64,000 nucleotides of DNA, from the NCBI RefSeq assembly GCF_020886315.1, contig NZ_AP025226.1, positions 1,018,001 to 1,082,000 of the forward strand, read 5' to 3'. The stretch is from Saccharolobus caldissimus (GTDB lineage: Archaea > Thermoproteota > Thermoprotei_A > Sulfolobales > Sulfolobaceae). Shown one piece after another: positions 17,212-28,702 of this stretch. How positions within the stretch are numbered: the stretch's first letter is position 1; every line of letters starts with the position of its first letter. The notes beneath the pieces were generated by a model. It was given only the letters and a program-made list of their open reading frames with translations. It searched no databases and was not told the origin of the DNA. A program made the position numbers and the translations under genes.

Positions 17212-18444
17212 TTAATCAACATCTACGGATGATATTACTATTACTCCTTCTTTCTCTAGAAGTTCCCTTATATCCTTTCTAACATAGTTAGCTACTAAGA
17301 ACAGCTTTAGAGGTTTAGTATAGAGTGCAGAGAACAATTTCTTCCTATTTAGCATTTGTTCATACGCTCCCTCATCTGCAAAGTTTTTTATCTCAAATAC
17401 ATATATATAATCGTTAGTCTCATAAAAGTCAACCTCAAAAATTCTATTCTTTTCTATGACCCCTAAAGTATCAATTATGTTCCCGTGAATTACCTTATCT
17501 GGATCAACTCCATGTAATTCTAAGGCTTTCTTATAAAGCATTAGCATAGTCTTCTCCATGTTTTTGCCAGCCCTGCTAGTAAAACTACCTATTTCTACTG
17601 AGAGCTTTTTCTGTTCGTTAACTAGTTCTTGTATTGCTTTTGAGTGTTCGTTTACCGCTTTCTGTAGTTCTTGTATTGCCTTAGAATGTTCATTGATGGC
17701 GTTTTGTAGGCCCTTTATTGCCTCAGAATGTTCGTTTACCGTTTTTTGTAATTCTTGAACAGCTTTCGTGTTTTCGTTTACCGCGTTTTGTAAACTCTTT
17801 ATTGCCTCAGAATGTTCATTAACTGCCTTTTGTAGTTCTTGAACTGCTTTCGAATGCTCTTCTAAAACTTTGCTGTGTTCATTAACTGCCTTTTGTAGTT
17901 CTTGTATTGCTTTTGAGTGTTCGTTTACCGCTTTCTGTAGTTCTTGTATTGCCTTAGAATGTTCATTGATGGCGTTTTGTAGGCCCTTTATTGCCTCAGA
18001 ATGTTCGTTTACCGTTTTTTGTAATTCTTGAACAGCTTTCGTGTTTTCGTTTACCGCGTTTTGTAAACTCTTTATTGCCTCAGAATGTTCATTAACTGCC
18101 TTTTGTAGTTCTTGAACTGCTTTCGAATGCTCTTCTAAAACTTTGCTGTGTTCATTAACTGCCTTTTGTAGTTCTTGTATTGCTTTTGAGTGTTCGTTTA
18201 CCGCTTTCTGTAGTTCTTGTATTGCCTTAGAATGTTCCCCTAATGCTTTTGTATTCTCATTAACACTTTTTTGTAATTCAGCTATTACTGTTTGCAATTC
18301 TTTTATTGCCTGAGTATTCTCTTCAAGCTTTTTTATTATTATTTCGTCCTTAAGTCTTTCATAGACTTTCTCAGCTAAAGTTGATATTAGTTGAGGATTC
18401 TTAATTATGGCATTAATTATCTCTTCACTGCTCATAAGATACAT
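17212..18444 (-). CDS. coiled-coil protein with C-terminal PD-(D/E)XK nuclease-like domain (DUF3782-like)
   Basis: A 410-residue protein in three parts: a short helical N-terminus (about 1-45), a long coiled coil (about 46-285) built of 14-residue units such as QELQKAVNEHSKAI, and a C-terminal domain (about 290-410). The last contains EVDFYE and YVFEIKNF, matching the D...E-x-K core of PD-(D/E)XK nucleases, as in DUF3782 proteins. The coil includes two perfect copies of a 273-bp DNA unit (91 residues, 13 heptads) and part of a third. The start may be the ATG three codons later. Role unknown; the nuclease-like core suggests action on nucleic acid. Confidence 0.7.
   Translation of the reverse strand: MYLMSSEEIINAIIKNPQLISTLAEKVYERLKDEIIIKKLEENTQAIKELQTVIAELQKSVNENTKALGEHSKAIQELQKAVNEHSKAIQELQKAVNEHSKVLEEHSKAVQELQKAVNEHSEAIKSLQNAVNENTKAVQELQKTVNEHSEAIKGLQNAINEHSKAIQELQKAVNEHSKAIQELQKAVNEHSKVLEEHSKAVQELQKAVNEHSEAIKSLQNAVNENTKAVQELQKTVNEHSEAIKGLQNAINEHSKAIQELQKAVNEHSKAIQELVNEQKKLSVEIGSFTSRAGKNMEKTMLMLYKKALELHGVDPDKVIHGNIIDTLGVIEKNRIFEVDFYETNDYIYVFEIKNFADEGAYEQMLNRKKLFSALYTKPLKLFLVANYVRKDIRELLEKEGVIVISSVDVD
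17625..18245. repeat. 273-bp tandem repeat inside the coiled-coil gene
   Basis: Units 17625-17897 and 17898-18170 appear identical base for base, and a partial third unit follows to about 18235. The period is a multiple of both 3 and 21 bp, so it keeps the reading frame and the heptad register. Within each unit 42-bp sub-repeats encode 14-residue coiled-coil segments. Perfect identity implies a very recent duplication or ongoing copy-number change. Confidence 0.9.
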
Positions 18445-18471
18445 TATATTTGGTTAAAAATAAATCTTATT

Positions 18472-19284
18472 TTACTCTGCCGGCTTCCACGCTATAAAAT
18501 AATATCCTAATTGCGGATGTATTAAATTTAAGCTAATCATTTTCCTCTCTACAGTAAGTTTATAAGTGTCCTTAGGGATTGCTGATGGTACTTGAGGTCC
18601 GTCTATTACTACTAAGTCATATTTTTCAGCCTTTACGTCCTTAAACTGATATCTCTGAGGGAATTTAACTTCCAAATTAGCGTGTAATGTAGGATAAAGT
18701 ATCTGTAGTCCATCCATCATTTCCTCATCACCATATTTTTCTAGCGTTTCACCTTTATTAAATGTAAAATAGTTTTTTTGAATTATTCTAAAGCCGTATA
18801 TTATCTTTTCTCCGAATTTTGATGGAGGGTCTAGATCCCATCTTATATACAGTTTTTGAATACCTAGTTCAATTTTTCCGACTTTTATCTCTCCGAATTC
18901 CCTTTTTGCAGTGTATAATTTAACGACTGGTTTATTTTTATAGTCTAAAGTCCAATAACTTGTAGCCTCTATTTTACTTATCCCATCCTTTAAAGCTATA
19001 ACGTGATATTTAAAACTCTTACTCTTTGTTCTATCCTCATAAAAAATTACCTTAACTTTCTGCATTAAAGTCATGAAATCAAAGGAGTTGTTGAATGTAA
19101 TTTCAAAGCGGTTACTTTTTAGATCTCCGTTAATTTTAATTAGGTTTAATTTACTTAAAAGTAATAATGATTTATATAGTTGTTTATTAGACGTCTTTTT
19201 ACTTACACTAATATCCTTAGATTTAAGTACGTTATTTTTAGCAAGACTTCTTAATATTGCCAATAGAGTTCTCGGTTTTTTCAC
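18472..19284 (-). CDS. hypothetical protein with N-terminal winged-helix-like segment
   Basis: A 270-residue protein. Residues about 1-65 ([40 protein letters not shown]) look like a winged-helix DNA-binding domain. The remainder is beta-rich, with several aromatic and charged strands, and I do not recognise it. It lies 27 bp upstream of the coiled-coil/nuclease gene on the same strand, so the two are probably co-transcribed. A regulator or DNA-binding partner of that protein is a reasonable but untested idea. Confidence 0.5.
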   Translation of the reverse strand: MKKPRTLLAILRSLAKNNVLKSKDISVSKKTSNKQLYKSLLLLSKLNLIKINGDLKSNRFEITFNNSFDFMTLMQKVKVIFYEDRTKSKSFKYHVIALKDGISKIEATSYWTLDYKNKPVVKLYTAKREFGEIKVGKIELGIQKLYIRWDLDPPSKFGEKIIYGFRIIQKNYFTFNKGETLEKYGDEEMMDGLQILYPTLHANLEVKFPQRYQFKDVKAEKYDLVVIDGPQVPSAIPKDTYKLTVERKMISLNLIHPQLGYYFIAWKPAE

Positions 19285-19676
19285 AATAGATTTATATATG
19301 AGAGAGAACTTATTACTCTTACTTGGATTAAAACGACATTTTGTATTCTTTTTAATTTAACTAATATATGGTGATTCGTAAATTAACATGATTATTTTAA
19401 TAGTGAATTATAGATAAGGAGTAGATATTTTAAAAACAATTATTACGTAATTAATACATTATTTTAAACTATAACTTGATAGAAGAAATTTAAGAGTATG
19501 TAGTTTCATTTTTCAAAATAAATTTAACAAATAGATTACATTATGTGTTAAATATTTTATAGTTATTTACAAGTAATTTATGAATAATTATCTTTCTTAT
19601 CCCCAAATATTTTAAATTATATAAAAAATGTGTGTACAGGAGATAAACTTTTATTAGTCAGTTAGATAATTAACTT
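19285..19676. other. intergenic region between divergent genes
   Basis: AT-rich DNA holding the two outward promoters. On the right, AACTTTTATTAG lies about 25 bp before the isochorismatase-like start codon and would give a leaderless transcript. No short gene or repeat was recognised. Confidence 0.4.
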
Positions 19677-20240
19677 ATGTCCTTCTTTAACCCAGATGAG
19701 ATAAAGAAATTTGTAAGAAAGAATAATACAGTGTTAGTAGTATGGGATGTTCAAGACGCTTTAGTTAATTCCATTTTCAATAAAGAGGAGTTCTTAAGTA
19801 AATTAAAAGAGTTGATAGATGCTGCAAGAAGAAATAACGTTCCCATAGTATATACTATGATTACTCCTTATCCAGAAAGATTTCAGCCACCTTACATGAG
19901 GCGTTCATTTAATCCTGGTGATATATATAAGGAAGTTTATCCTAAAGAGGGAGATGTTATTTTAAGGAAGAATACTCCAAGCATATTCGTAGGAACTAAT
20001 TTCGAATTAATGTTAAGGAATGCGGGAATTAACGCAATAGTATTTACTGGAATAGCAACTGACATAGGAATTGAAACCTCAGCCAGACATGCTCAAGCAT
20101 TAGGGTTTATACCAGTAATTGCAAAGGAGGCAGTTTCATCATCCGATAAGCAAGCTCATGAGAGGTCTTTAGCTAATATGCAGAAATTAATGCTTGTATT
20201 AAGTAATAGGGAAATAATTGATTTATGGGAAAAATTATAA
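19677..20240 (+). CDS. isochorismatase-like hydrolase without the usual catalytic cysteine
   Basis: A 187-residue alpha/beta hydrolase of the isochorismatase superfamily. The Asp of VVWDVQDAL and the Lys of [10 protein letters not shown] are in their expected positions. The position normally held by the nucleophilic Cys reads [16 protein letters not shown], with Gly instead, as in true isochorismatases that cleave a vinyl ether by acid catalysis rather than amidases that form a thioester. The real substrate is unknown, as no enterobactin-type or phenazine genes are near. The promoter is 25 bp from the ATG. Confidence 0.75.
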   Translation: MSFFNPDEIKKFVRKNNTVLVVWDVQDALVNSIFNKEEFLSKLKELIDAARRNNVPIVYTMITPYPERFQPPYMRRSFNPGDIYKEVYPKEGDVILRKNTPSIFVGTNFELMLRNAGINAIVFTGIATDIGIETSARHAQALGFIPVIAKEAVSSSDKQAHERSLANMQKLMLVLSNREIIDLWEKL

Positions 20241-20363
20241 CGAAAGAACGAAATTCCATTCTTTACTAAACTTAAAAATCACTTTTTCTAAGATTATTCA
20301 ATTTTCATATAAATCTTTAATTATATATTAGAATTTTTAAAGGTTCTTCTAATATAGGGAAAA

Positions 20364-21251
20364 TTAAGTAGTCTCGTATATTACGTTAACATCTAATGTT
20401 CTTCCATTAGATAAGGAGAGCCTTATCGTGTATATGTTCTTTGGAGTTAACTGAATGGGGGAATTAAAATTAATTTTTAAGGAGTTATATCCTTTAGTTA
20501 ATACATTAGGCGTAATTGTATTTGAAATATAATTAGTTCCTAAAATTGTTGCACTTATAACTTGAATTTGATTTTTAGAATAAACGCTTAATTCAGCTTC
20601 ACCATTATTTCTTAATACTCCTAATGAAACATTGCTGGATTTAAATCTGGGGAATTTCTCCTTTAATATATCACTTATTCCCACGTACATGGTAATTATT
20701 CCTATTAAGGCTAGGAAGCCTCCATATTTAAAATGAAAAATGAATGTTAACACACCTAGAATAAAGATTAAACTGCCGTAATTAATTAGATCGCTATTAT
20801 AATGTTCTCCTAACTTTCTATAGCTGAAGGCTAATACTATTAGCGTGGAAAAGGCTACAATTCTTAATAAGGTGTAAATATAAGGATATATTCCTTCACT
20901 TAGTGAGGTAAATATATTTACTGTTATAAGTGAGTAAACTACTATTTCTATGAATAGAATTATCGATAATGTAAGCAATAAGGGTGAGGAAATAGTTGCC
21001 ATTTTGATATTTATCTCACTTTTCCTTAAAAATTCGAATCCTCCTTTCACGTCTAAATACGCTATGATAAGTAGAAGGGCTGATAGGATTGAAGCACTTA
21101 TAATTATTAGTTTAATTATTATTAATGGCAATGTTAAATATTCCATGACGTATATTAAGGCATAAGTTATTAGGCCTACCAATATAATAATTATTATGTC
21201 TAATAAACCTCTTCTCAATCCAATAATTCCCTTATATTCTTGTTGAGACAT
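20364..21251 (-). CDS. DUF973 family membrane protein
   Basis: A 295-residue protein opening with MSQQEYKGIIGLRRGLLDI, then about six transmembrane segments, and ending in a beta-rich domain of about 90 residues (NNGEAELSVYSKNQIQVISA...SLSNGRTLDVNVIY). The layout and wording match DUF973, a family of Sulfolobales membrane proteins of unknown function. A paralog is encoded at 36784-37749 with the same start (MSQQ) and the same C-terminal motif. It is isolated from its neighbours. Confidence 0.8.
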   Translation of the reverse strand: MSQQEYKGIIGLRRGLLDIIIIILVGLITYALIYVMEYLTLPLIIIKLIIISASILSALLLIIAYLDVKGGFEFLRKSEINIKMATISSPLLLTLSIILFIEIVVYSLITVNIFTSLSEGIYPYIYTLLRIVAFSTLIVLAFSYRKLGEHYNSDLINYGSLIFILGVLTFIFHFKYGGFLALIGIITMYVGISDILKEKFPRFKSSNVSLGVLRNNGEAELSVYSKNQIQVISATILGTNYISNTITPNVLTKGYNSLKINFNSPIQLTPKNIYTIRLSLSNGRTLDVNVIYETT

Positions 21252-21351
21252 GGAAAATCACTAGTAAATATTAATATGAAGAAGTATTAAAAAGTGCCTA
21301 GATTTAAAATGATATTTTGTATAAAGTATTCTTTGATCTGTTTGCAATTTT

Positions 21352-22161
21352 CTAAACGTTGTTTATTAATTTCTCAGCGTTATATTTAAGGATCTTATCC
21401 TTTATCTCTCTATCTATGTTTATATTTGAAAATTCGCTAATCCACCTCTCTGGACGTATTAGGGGAAAGTCTGAGCCAAAGAGTAGTTTATCACTGAGCC
21501 TTTTAGCGTTATTCCAAATGCTCTGGGGAATATATTTTGGAGCCCAACCAGATAGATCTAAATAAACGTTTGGTTTATGTAACGCTATCGCTATGGCCTC
21601 TTCAGTCCAAGGCCAGCCAAAATGGGCTAATACTATCCTCATGTTCTGGTACCTAACCGCTATCTCGTCAAAGTAGATAGGTCTACCGTAATCCAACCTA
21701 ATATTTGATCTAACTCCAGCTCCTATTCCAGAAGTTCCAGTATGGAAGACAGCTAGTAATCCACTATTATCTATAACATCGTAAAGTTTTAATGCTCTCT
21801 CATCTAAGGGGTGAAATCCTTGCAACTGGGGATGGAATTTTACACCTACTGGTTCTATCTCCTTTATTAATTTTTTTAACTCATCAACAGCGTTTTGTTT
21901 TAAAGGGTCTACTGATACGAATTTAACTATCCTATCATCTAGTTTAACTACCTCATTTGGTATTCTTCTTCCTAAAAAAGTAGTTGAATCTATGGGTAAA
22001 ACAACAAATCTTTTTATGCCTAATGACTCGTAATAATCTAAAACCTCTTTTAACCCCTTAATTTCAACTTTGGCGTTAAAGTATTTAATTGCTGGCTCGG
22101 CATACTCACCTAAATAATCCAGAAACTCCCTTATTGGAGCATGAAAGTGAAAGTCTATCAT
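21352..22161 (-). CDS. amidohydrolase family 2 (ACMSD-like) metal-dependent hydrolase
   Basis: A 269-residue TIM-barrel enzyme. The metal-binding pattern of amidohydrolase-2 is visible: IDFHFHAP at the N-terminus (H-x-H), GVKFHPQ, AVFHTGT, IVLAHFGWPW and LFGSDFPL, the last giving the active-site Asp. Members hydrolyse or decarboxylate small acids (aminocarboxymuconate semialdehyde decarboxylase and relatives). The SSS symporter gene lies upstream on the same strand 143 bp away and may supply the substrate. Confidence 0.8.
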   Translation of the reverse strand: MIDFHFHAPIREFLDYLGEYAEPAIKYFNAKVEIKGLKEVLDYYESLGIKRFVVLPIDSTTFLGRRIPNEVVKLDDRIVKFVSVDPLKQNAVDELKKLIKEIEPVGVKFHPQLQGFHPLDERALKLYDVIDNSGLLAVFHTGTSGIGAGVRSNIRLDYGRPIYFDEIAVRYQNMRIVLAHFGWPWTEEAIAIALHKPNVYLDLSGWAPKYIPQSIWNNAKRLSDKLLFGSDFPLIRPERWISEFSNINIDREIKDKILKYNAEKLINNV

Positions 22162-22304
22162 AAAAATATATTGAGAAAAAATGTTTATATATTATCATTA
22201 TTAATTAGCGTTAAGCTAATAGATTATTATGCTTCAGCCTAATTTTAATAGTACCACTAATACATCGTAATAAAATATAAAAATTATTGTAATAACACTA
22301 TTAG

Positions 22305-23885
<1,581 letters not shown>

Positions 23886-23891
23886 TTTTTA

Positions 23892-24083
23892 TCACTCCTT
23901 TATTTTCATTATAATAATAAAAAATACTAAAGCACCTATGGGCATGAGAATAATTTGATACCAGTAGAATAGCGGTAATCCAAATAACGTTGGGTTAGGC
24001 TTAGAGTAGAAAGGTAAAAGTGAATATAGTATTATGAATATTAATGTAACTATTCCAACTACTATATAAAATCTTCCAGCCAT
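23892..24083 (-). CDS. DUF3311 small membrane subunit of the SSS symporter
   Basis: A 63-residue protein with two transmembrane helices and the family-typical NPTLFGLPLFYWYQII between them. DUF3311 proteins are nearly always encoded just upstream of an SSS permease and probably assist it. Here only 6 bp separate the two genes. Confidence 0.8.
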   Translation of the reverse strand: MAGRFYIVVGIVTLIFIILYSLLPFYSKPNPTLFGLPLFYWYQIILMPIGALVFFIIIMKIKE

Positions 24084-24343
24084 TTGTGTTTATTAAATTA
24101 TAATAACCTTATAAATTTTACCGTGTTAATTATCAGAGAAACATTATATACAAATAAAAGTAAAAATATAAAAGATAACTTGCAGTTAACCTAGAAAATG
24201 CATATAAATTTTAGGGAAAATATATTGTTATCTAAAAATTGACTTTAAAATTATTTAAAGTTAAAAAATTTTAAATTTTTAGTTAAATATAAGAATTTAA
24301 TTTATTTAATATTATTATATTAAAATAAATTATTATAAATTTA

Positions 24344-25825
24344 TCAATATTTATAAACTTGTTTAAAATGTAGATAATTTTCATTTATATTATTATAGAT
24401 CATTTTAACTTCAACAAACTCTTCAATTCCTTGTAAACCTAATTCTCTCCCTATTCCGCTCTGTTTATAACCTCCCCATAATCCTTCAGCTGGTTGAGTG
24501 TAAGCATCGTTTATCCAAATGCTCCCAGCCCTTATTCTTCTTGAAATTCTTAGCGCCTTCCTATAATCGTTAGTCCATATTGCAGCAGTCAAACCGTATA
24601 TTATGTCATTAGCTATAGTTATAGCCTCATCTTCAGATTTAAAGTATATTATAACTAATACGGGACCAAAGATCTCTTCTTGTGCGATTTTTGACTTATT
24701 GTCAACATTTGAGAATACGGTAGGCTCTATAAAATATCCTCTTTCTAAACCGTTATTACGAATCTTATTCCCTCCAACGAGAAGTTTATATCCTTCTTTC
24801 AATCCCATTTCTATGTAACTTAGCACCTTATTTTCTTGAGATTTTGACACTAAAGGTCCAACATCTGTATCCTCTACTCTTGGATTACCAACTTTTAATC
24901 TCTTAATAGCCTCAACTACTTTATTTTCCACCTTCTCTGCAATTTCCTCCTCTACTAATAACCTAGCAGTAGCACCACAAGCTTGCCCAGCATTCCTAAA
25001 CATGCCATAAATTAATCCTTTAATTGCTTGATCTAAATTAGCATCTTTAAACAGTATAAAGGGATTTTTACCTCCAAGTTCTAAAGATACTCTCTTAAGA
25101 TCTTTTGACGCTTCTTGCATTATCCATTTTCCAGTAGTTGTTTCTCCAGTAAACGAGATTTTATCAACCTTATTATTTTTAACCAATTCACTACCGATTT
25201 TATCTCCTGGACCAAATACTACATTAATTACGCCTTTAGGTATTCCAGAAGACATAATTATTTTTGCTAAATAGTAAGAAATCCCAGAAGTATAACTTGC
25301 CGGTTTCCAAACTATGGTACATCCTACAGCTATTGCAGGGGCTATTTTTCTCGCGCTTTGAGTTAACGGAAAATTCCACGGAGTTATAGCACCTACGACT
25401 CCCACGGGTTCTTTAACTAATTGTATTAAATCGCCATTAGGTAAGAACTTAACATTTCCGTATATTTTACTACCAAAACCTGCATAATATTCGAAGATAT
25501 CCGCTGCCGCATTTACATGTGCTTTAGCTTGTCTTAGAGGCATTCCTATCTCATCTATTAATAAATCTACTAAGGTCTGGCTTTCCTCCCTTATCCTCTC
25601 AGCTATTTTAAATAATACTCTATCCCTTTGTTTGTAATCTGAGACCCAGTTATATCTATCATTATCGAATATTTCTCTAGCAATATCTATTGCGCTTTTA
25701 AGATCTTCTATGCTTGCTATATGAGTTTTAGTTACGATTTTCTCGTTATCATAAGGGCATTCTCTATAATAATACTGATCAGATTTCCTTTCCTCTCCAT
25801 TAATAATTGACTTAACCTCAATCAT
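24344..25825 (-). CDS. NAD(P)-dependent aldehyde dehydrogenase
   Basis: A 493-residue aldehyde dehydrogenase of ordinary length. Catalytic Cys283 is in AGQACGATAR, Glu249 in SLELGGKNPF, Asn151 in TPWNFPL, and the Rossmann loop in SFTGETTTG. The C-terminal YKQSGIGRELG belongs to the betaine/medium-chain aldehyde dehydrogenase type. It is about 30% identical by eye to the other copy at 13.5 kb, so not a recent duplicate. It is divergent from the lactate-permease gene, with about 180 bp between them. It probably oxidises a small aldehyde in carbon-source breakdown. Confidence 0.85.
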   Translation of the reverse strand: MIEVKSIINGEERKSDQYYYRECPYDNEKIVTKTHIASIEDLKSAIDIAREIFDNDRYNWVSDYKQRDRVLFKIAERIREESQTLVDLLIDEIGMPLRQAKAHVNAAADIFEYYAGFGSKIYGNVKFLPNGDLIQLVKEPVGVVGAITPWNFPLTQSARKIAPAIAVGCTIVWKPASYTSGISYYLAKIIMSSGIPKGVINVVFGPGDKIGSELVKNNKVDKISFTGETTTGKWIMQEASKDLKRVSLELGGKNPFILFKDANLDQAIKGLIYGMFRNAGQACGATARLLVEEEIAEKVENKVVEAIKRLKVGNPRVEDTDVGPLVSKSQENKVLSYIEMGLKEGYKLLVGGNKIRNNGLERGYFIEPTVFSNVDNKSKIAQEEIFGPVLVIIYFKSEDEAITIANDIIYGLTAAIWTNDYRKALRISRRIRAGSIWINDAYTQPAEGLWGGYKQSGIGRELGLQGIEEFVEVKMIYNNINENYLHFKQVYKY

Positions 25826-26006
25826 AAAAATTAGTTTTTGAGTTTATATTTAAACATTACCTGCAAAAAATTATGTTAGGTATTGACACTTTTGTAAATT
25901 ATAAGGAAAATTTCTTAATAGATTTACAACATATTATCATAATTTTTAATCACCCATCAAAAATAAGCTTATAATCCTTATAAATATATTTCTATGTAGA
26001 GATGCA

Positions 26007-27599
26007 ATGTATGTCCAACCCCTAAACCCCACGGGAAACGTGGGTTTAACTATACTCGCCTCATTAACACCCATAATAGTTTTACTAATTCTCTTAGCTG
26101 GATTAAGATTAAGTGCTTGGTTAGCCTCCTTAATAGGTTCAATAATAACAATAATAGTAGCTGCTCTAGTGTGGAAAGCTCCTTTAGAACAGTTAACATA
26201 CGCTTGGCTAATAGGAGCATTAGTAGGTACATGGGCAATATCGTGGATAGTATTTTGGGGTTTAACTATATATAATACTTTAGTATTAACTGGAAAATTT
26301 GACGCCTTTAGGGACTGGATAGTTAGAAATTCTACTAATGATGCGAGAGTTCAAGCTATCCTATTAGCATGGTCCTTCGGCGCTTTATTAGAAGGGTTAG
26401 TGGGATTCGGTTATCCATGGGCTTTTATAGCTCCATTACTAATATATTTAGGTTTTGAGGACTTAAAGGCACTTCAAGTATCAGCGTTAGCTAATAACGC
26501 CCCAGTATCCTTTGGAGCCTTAGGGACTCCCGTTATAATCTTATCTGCAGTAACTGGATTACCATTACTCTTTGTCTCCTCATCCGTAGCAAAGGTAGTT
26601 GCGGTTCTAGCTCTATTACCTCCATGGATATTACTTTATCTCGTAGATAAATGGAGAGGGATAAAGGAAGCATGGCCTGTTGCTATAGTTGCCTCATTAT
26701 CTTATATATTAGGTCAATATCCCATAGCTAGCTTTGTAGGTCCATATTTACCAGATATAACTGGATCCTTAGTATCCTTCTCTATACTATTTTTATTCTT
26801 AAGAATATGGAAGCCTAAAAGAGTGTTAAGTCTAAAAAATATACAATTTAATGGGGGAGAAAGTAAAAAATATTCGAGAAAGGACATTCTAATGTCATGG
26901 GCTGCATTCATAATTCTAATAATCGTAGTTACCCTATGGACTGGACCCTGGTCGCCGCTAACCAAAGTCTCTTTAGTTACGTTAGAACAATCTGCATTTT
27001 CCTCATTACTTCATAAAAAGGTAGCTGTTAGCTTCGCTTTTAACCCATTCGTAGCAGGGACTTCAATATTAGTATCATGGCTAATAATATCCTTAGTCCT
27101 TAGAGCTTCTCCTAAAATTATGGGAGAGGCTGTTAAAAGGTCTTTTAAACAATATTGGGGCGGAATACTAACTGGTTTGTTCGTAGTAGGTTTAGCTTAT
27201 GTATTCAACTTCAGCGGTATGGCTTACTCCTTAGCTTGGAAGGCTAGTGACTTAGGATTCCTATTTATAATAGTATCCCCACTATTCGGATGGATAGGAT
27301 GTGCATTATCTGGAAGTAATACGTCAAGTAATGCATTGTTCGGGGTATTTCAATTAACTACCGCCCGTTTAGCCGGTTTACCAATAGGACTAACTCCAGC
27401 CTTAAACTCAGTAGGCGCGGAATTAGCGAAACCAGTAGCACCGCAAACTGCAAGTGCTGGAGTATCAACCACTAAATACGTTAGAAAAGAGGGAATAGTA
27501 ATAAGAGCTAATCTACCTTGGGCTATAGGTATTTTATTATATTTAATAATAATTGGAGTAATATACGCTCTATTAGCACCTAGCCTCTTTATTAGCTAA
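26007..27599 (+). CDS. lctP: L-lactate permease (LctP family)
   Basis: A 530-residue protein with about 13 transmembrane segments. The sequences GALLEGLVGFGYPWAFIAPLL, SNTSSNALFGVFQ and ALNSVGAELAKPVAPQTASAG are signatures of the LctP lactate/glycolate:H+ symporter family. A TATA-like element (ATAAATATATTT) lies about 25 bp before the ATG, so the transcript is probably leaderless. With the neighbouring aldehyde dehydrogenase it would allow growth on short hydroxy acids, which is inference. Confidence 0.9.
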   Translation: MYVQPLNPTGNVGLTILASLTPIIVLLILLAGLRLSAWLASLIGSIITIIVAALVWKAPLEQLTYAWLIGALVGTWAISWIVFWGLTIYNTLVLTGKFDAFRDWIVRNSTNDARVQAILLAWSFGALLEGLVGFGYPWAFIAPLLIYLGFEDLKALQVSALANNAPVSFGALGTPVIILSAVTGLPLLFVSSSVAKVVAVLALLPPWILLYLVDKWRGIKEAWPVAIVASLSYILGQYPIASFVGPYLPDITGSLVSFSILFLFLRIWKPKRVLSLKNIQFNGGESKKYSRKDILMSWAAFIILIIVVTLWTGPWSPLTKVSLVTLEQSAFSSLLHKKVAVSFAFNPFVAGTSILVSWLIISLVLRASPKIMGEAVKRSFKQYWGGILTGLFVVGLAYVFNFSGMAYSLAWKASDLGFLFIIVSPLFGWIGCALSGSNTSSNALFGVFQLTTARLAGLPIGLTPALNSVGAELAKPVAPQTASAGVSTTKYVRKEGIVIRANLPWAIGILLYLIIIGVIYALLAPSLFIS

Positions 27600-27689
27600 T
27601 TTAAATCTAAGATTTCAAAACGTCTCTGTTTTAAAATTATATCACGTTTTTTATTATCATTAAAAAATGGTGAATGAAAAGCTTATAGT

Positions 27690-28502
27690 TCACTTTACAC
27701 CAGCCTGCTCTAATAAAACTTTTAAAACTGTTTTACCTATTTTATCTCCAGTAAATTTTCCCTCAAAGTTGTTTAACTCCACCCAACTCCTTAAGTCCTT
27801 ATAGCCTAATCTCCTTAATGCCTCATTAATTTTATCTATATATTCCGATATACTTACCATTTCCTCATCAATAAATGTAGCTATCCAGAGATTTAATAAC
27901 CTCTCTAACTCGCTTAAGGGATCTGGATTATCGTCTACCCTTAAATCCACATATTTACCAACAATTAAGGGATCTAACTCCTTCTCACTCTTATTAGGTT
28001 TTTTAGCTATTATTATTGCAGCGCTTTGCTTACCTCTTCTATCCCCGCCTTTACTCTCTCCACTCTTTAAAGCCCTTAAAATTCTCTCGTAAATTCTTCC
28101 CCTTCCTTCAGCCTCCTTTGCCATAGCCTCTAAAACTTCCTCTCCCGCTAATATGTTACCTTGAACTGTAAAATTATTGCCTATTATGTGTCCCGCATAA
28201 GGATAGCATTCCTTACCGGTGAAAGCTGACGTATTTCCCTTAGAGTCAACTATACCTACTTGTCTCTTCTCCCTTAAGGGATCTGAAGAAGTTAGAATTT
28301 TTAAAACTTGATCAGCATTATATTTTTCCAACAATTCTAATCCCTTAACTCCGTACTCAAGATTAGCTAAGGCTTGAGTTGCTATAGCTCCTACCCCGGG
28401 TTTAAGCCATGGGACAAACGCACCTACAGCTAAAAATTTGCTTGCAACACCTACTCCCCATGCCTCTTCATTAGGGTCGTAAATAACAATTGAGAAAGTC
28501 AT
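27690..28502 (-). CDS. DUF1028 family protein (Ntn-hydrolase-like)
   Basis: A 270-residue protein starting MTFSIVIYDPNEEAWGVGVASKFLAVG and containing VGAIATQALANLEYG and GNILAGEEVLEAM, the conserved segments of DUF1028. This family has the fold of N-terminal nucleophile hydrolases and is often found with amide or peptide breakdown genes, but its activity is not established. A C-terminal extension of about 60 residues (SELERLLNLW...) resembles a peptidoglycan-binding-like helical tail seen in other members. It is convergent with lctP. Confidence 0.8.
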   Translation of the reverse strand: MTFSIVIYDPNEEAWGVGVASKFLAVGAFVPWLKPGVGAIATQALANLEYGVKGLELLEKYNADQVLKILTSSDPLREKRQVGIVDSKGNTSAFTGKECYPYAGHIIGNNFTVQGNILAGEEVLEAMAKEAEGRGRIYERILRALKSGESKGGDRRGKQSAAIIIAKKPNKSEKELDPLIVGKYVDLRVDDNPDPLSELERLLNLWIATFIDEEMVSISEYIDKINEALRRLGYKDLRSWVELNNFEGKFTGDKIGKTVLKVLLEQAGVK

Positions 28503-28702
28503 AGCTCTATATCTAATTAATAAGATAATAATTTTTCCTTCACTTTATTAGCTACGATATTTTGAAATATAATCAAAAAATATTATGGATAATTTTAGGT
28601 TTATTAGATATATAATTAGTTAGATATTAATGTTAATATATTATTATACAAATAAAACTATTCTTAGTAATAATATTTTCTTCTATTATTAAAAATAATG
28701 TC

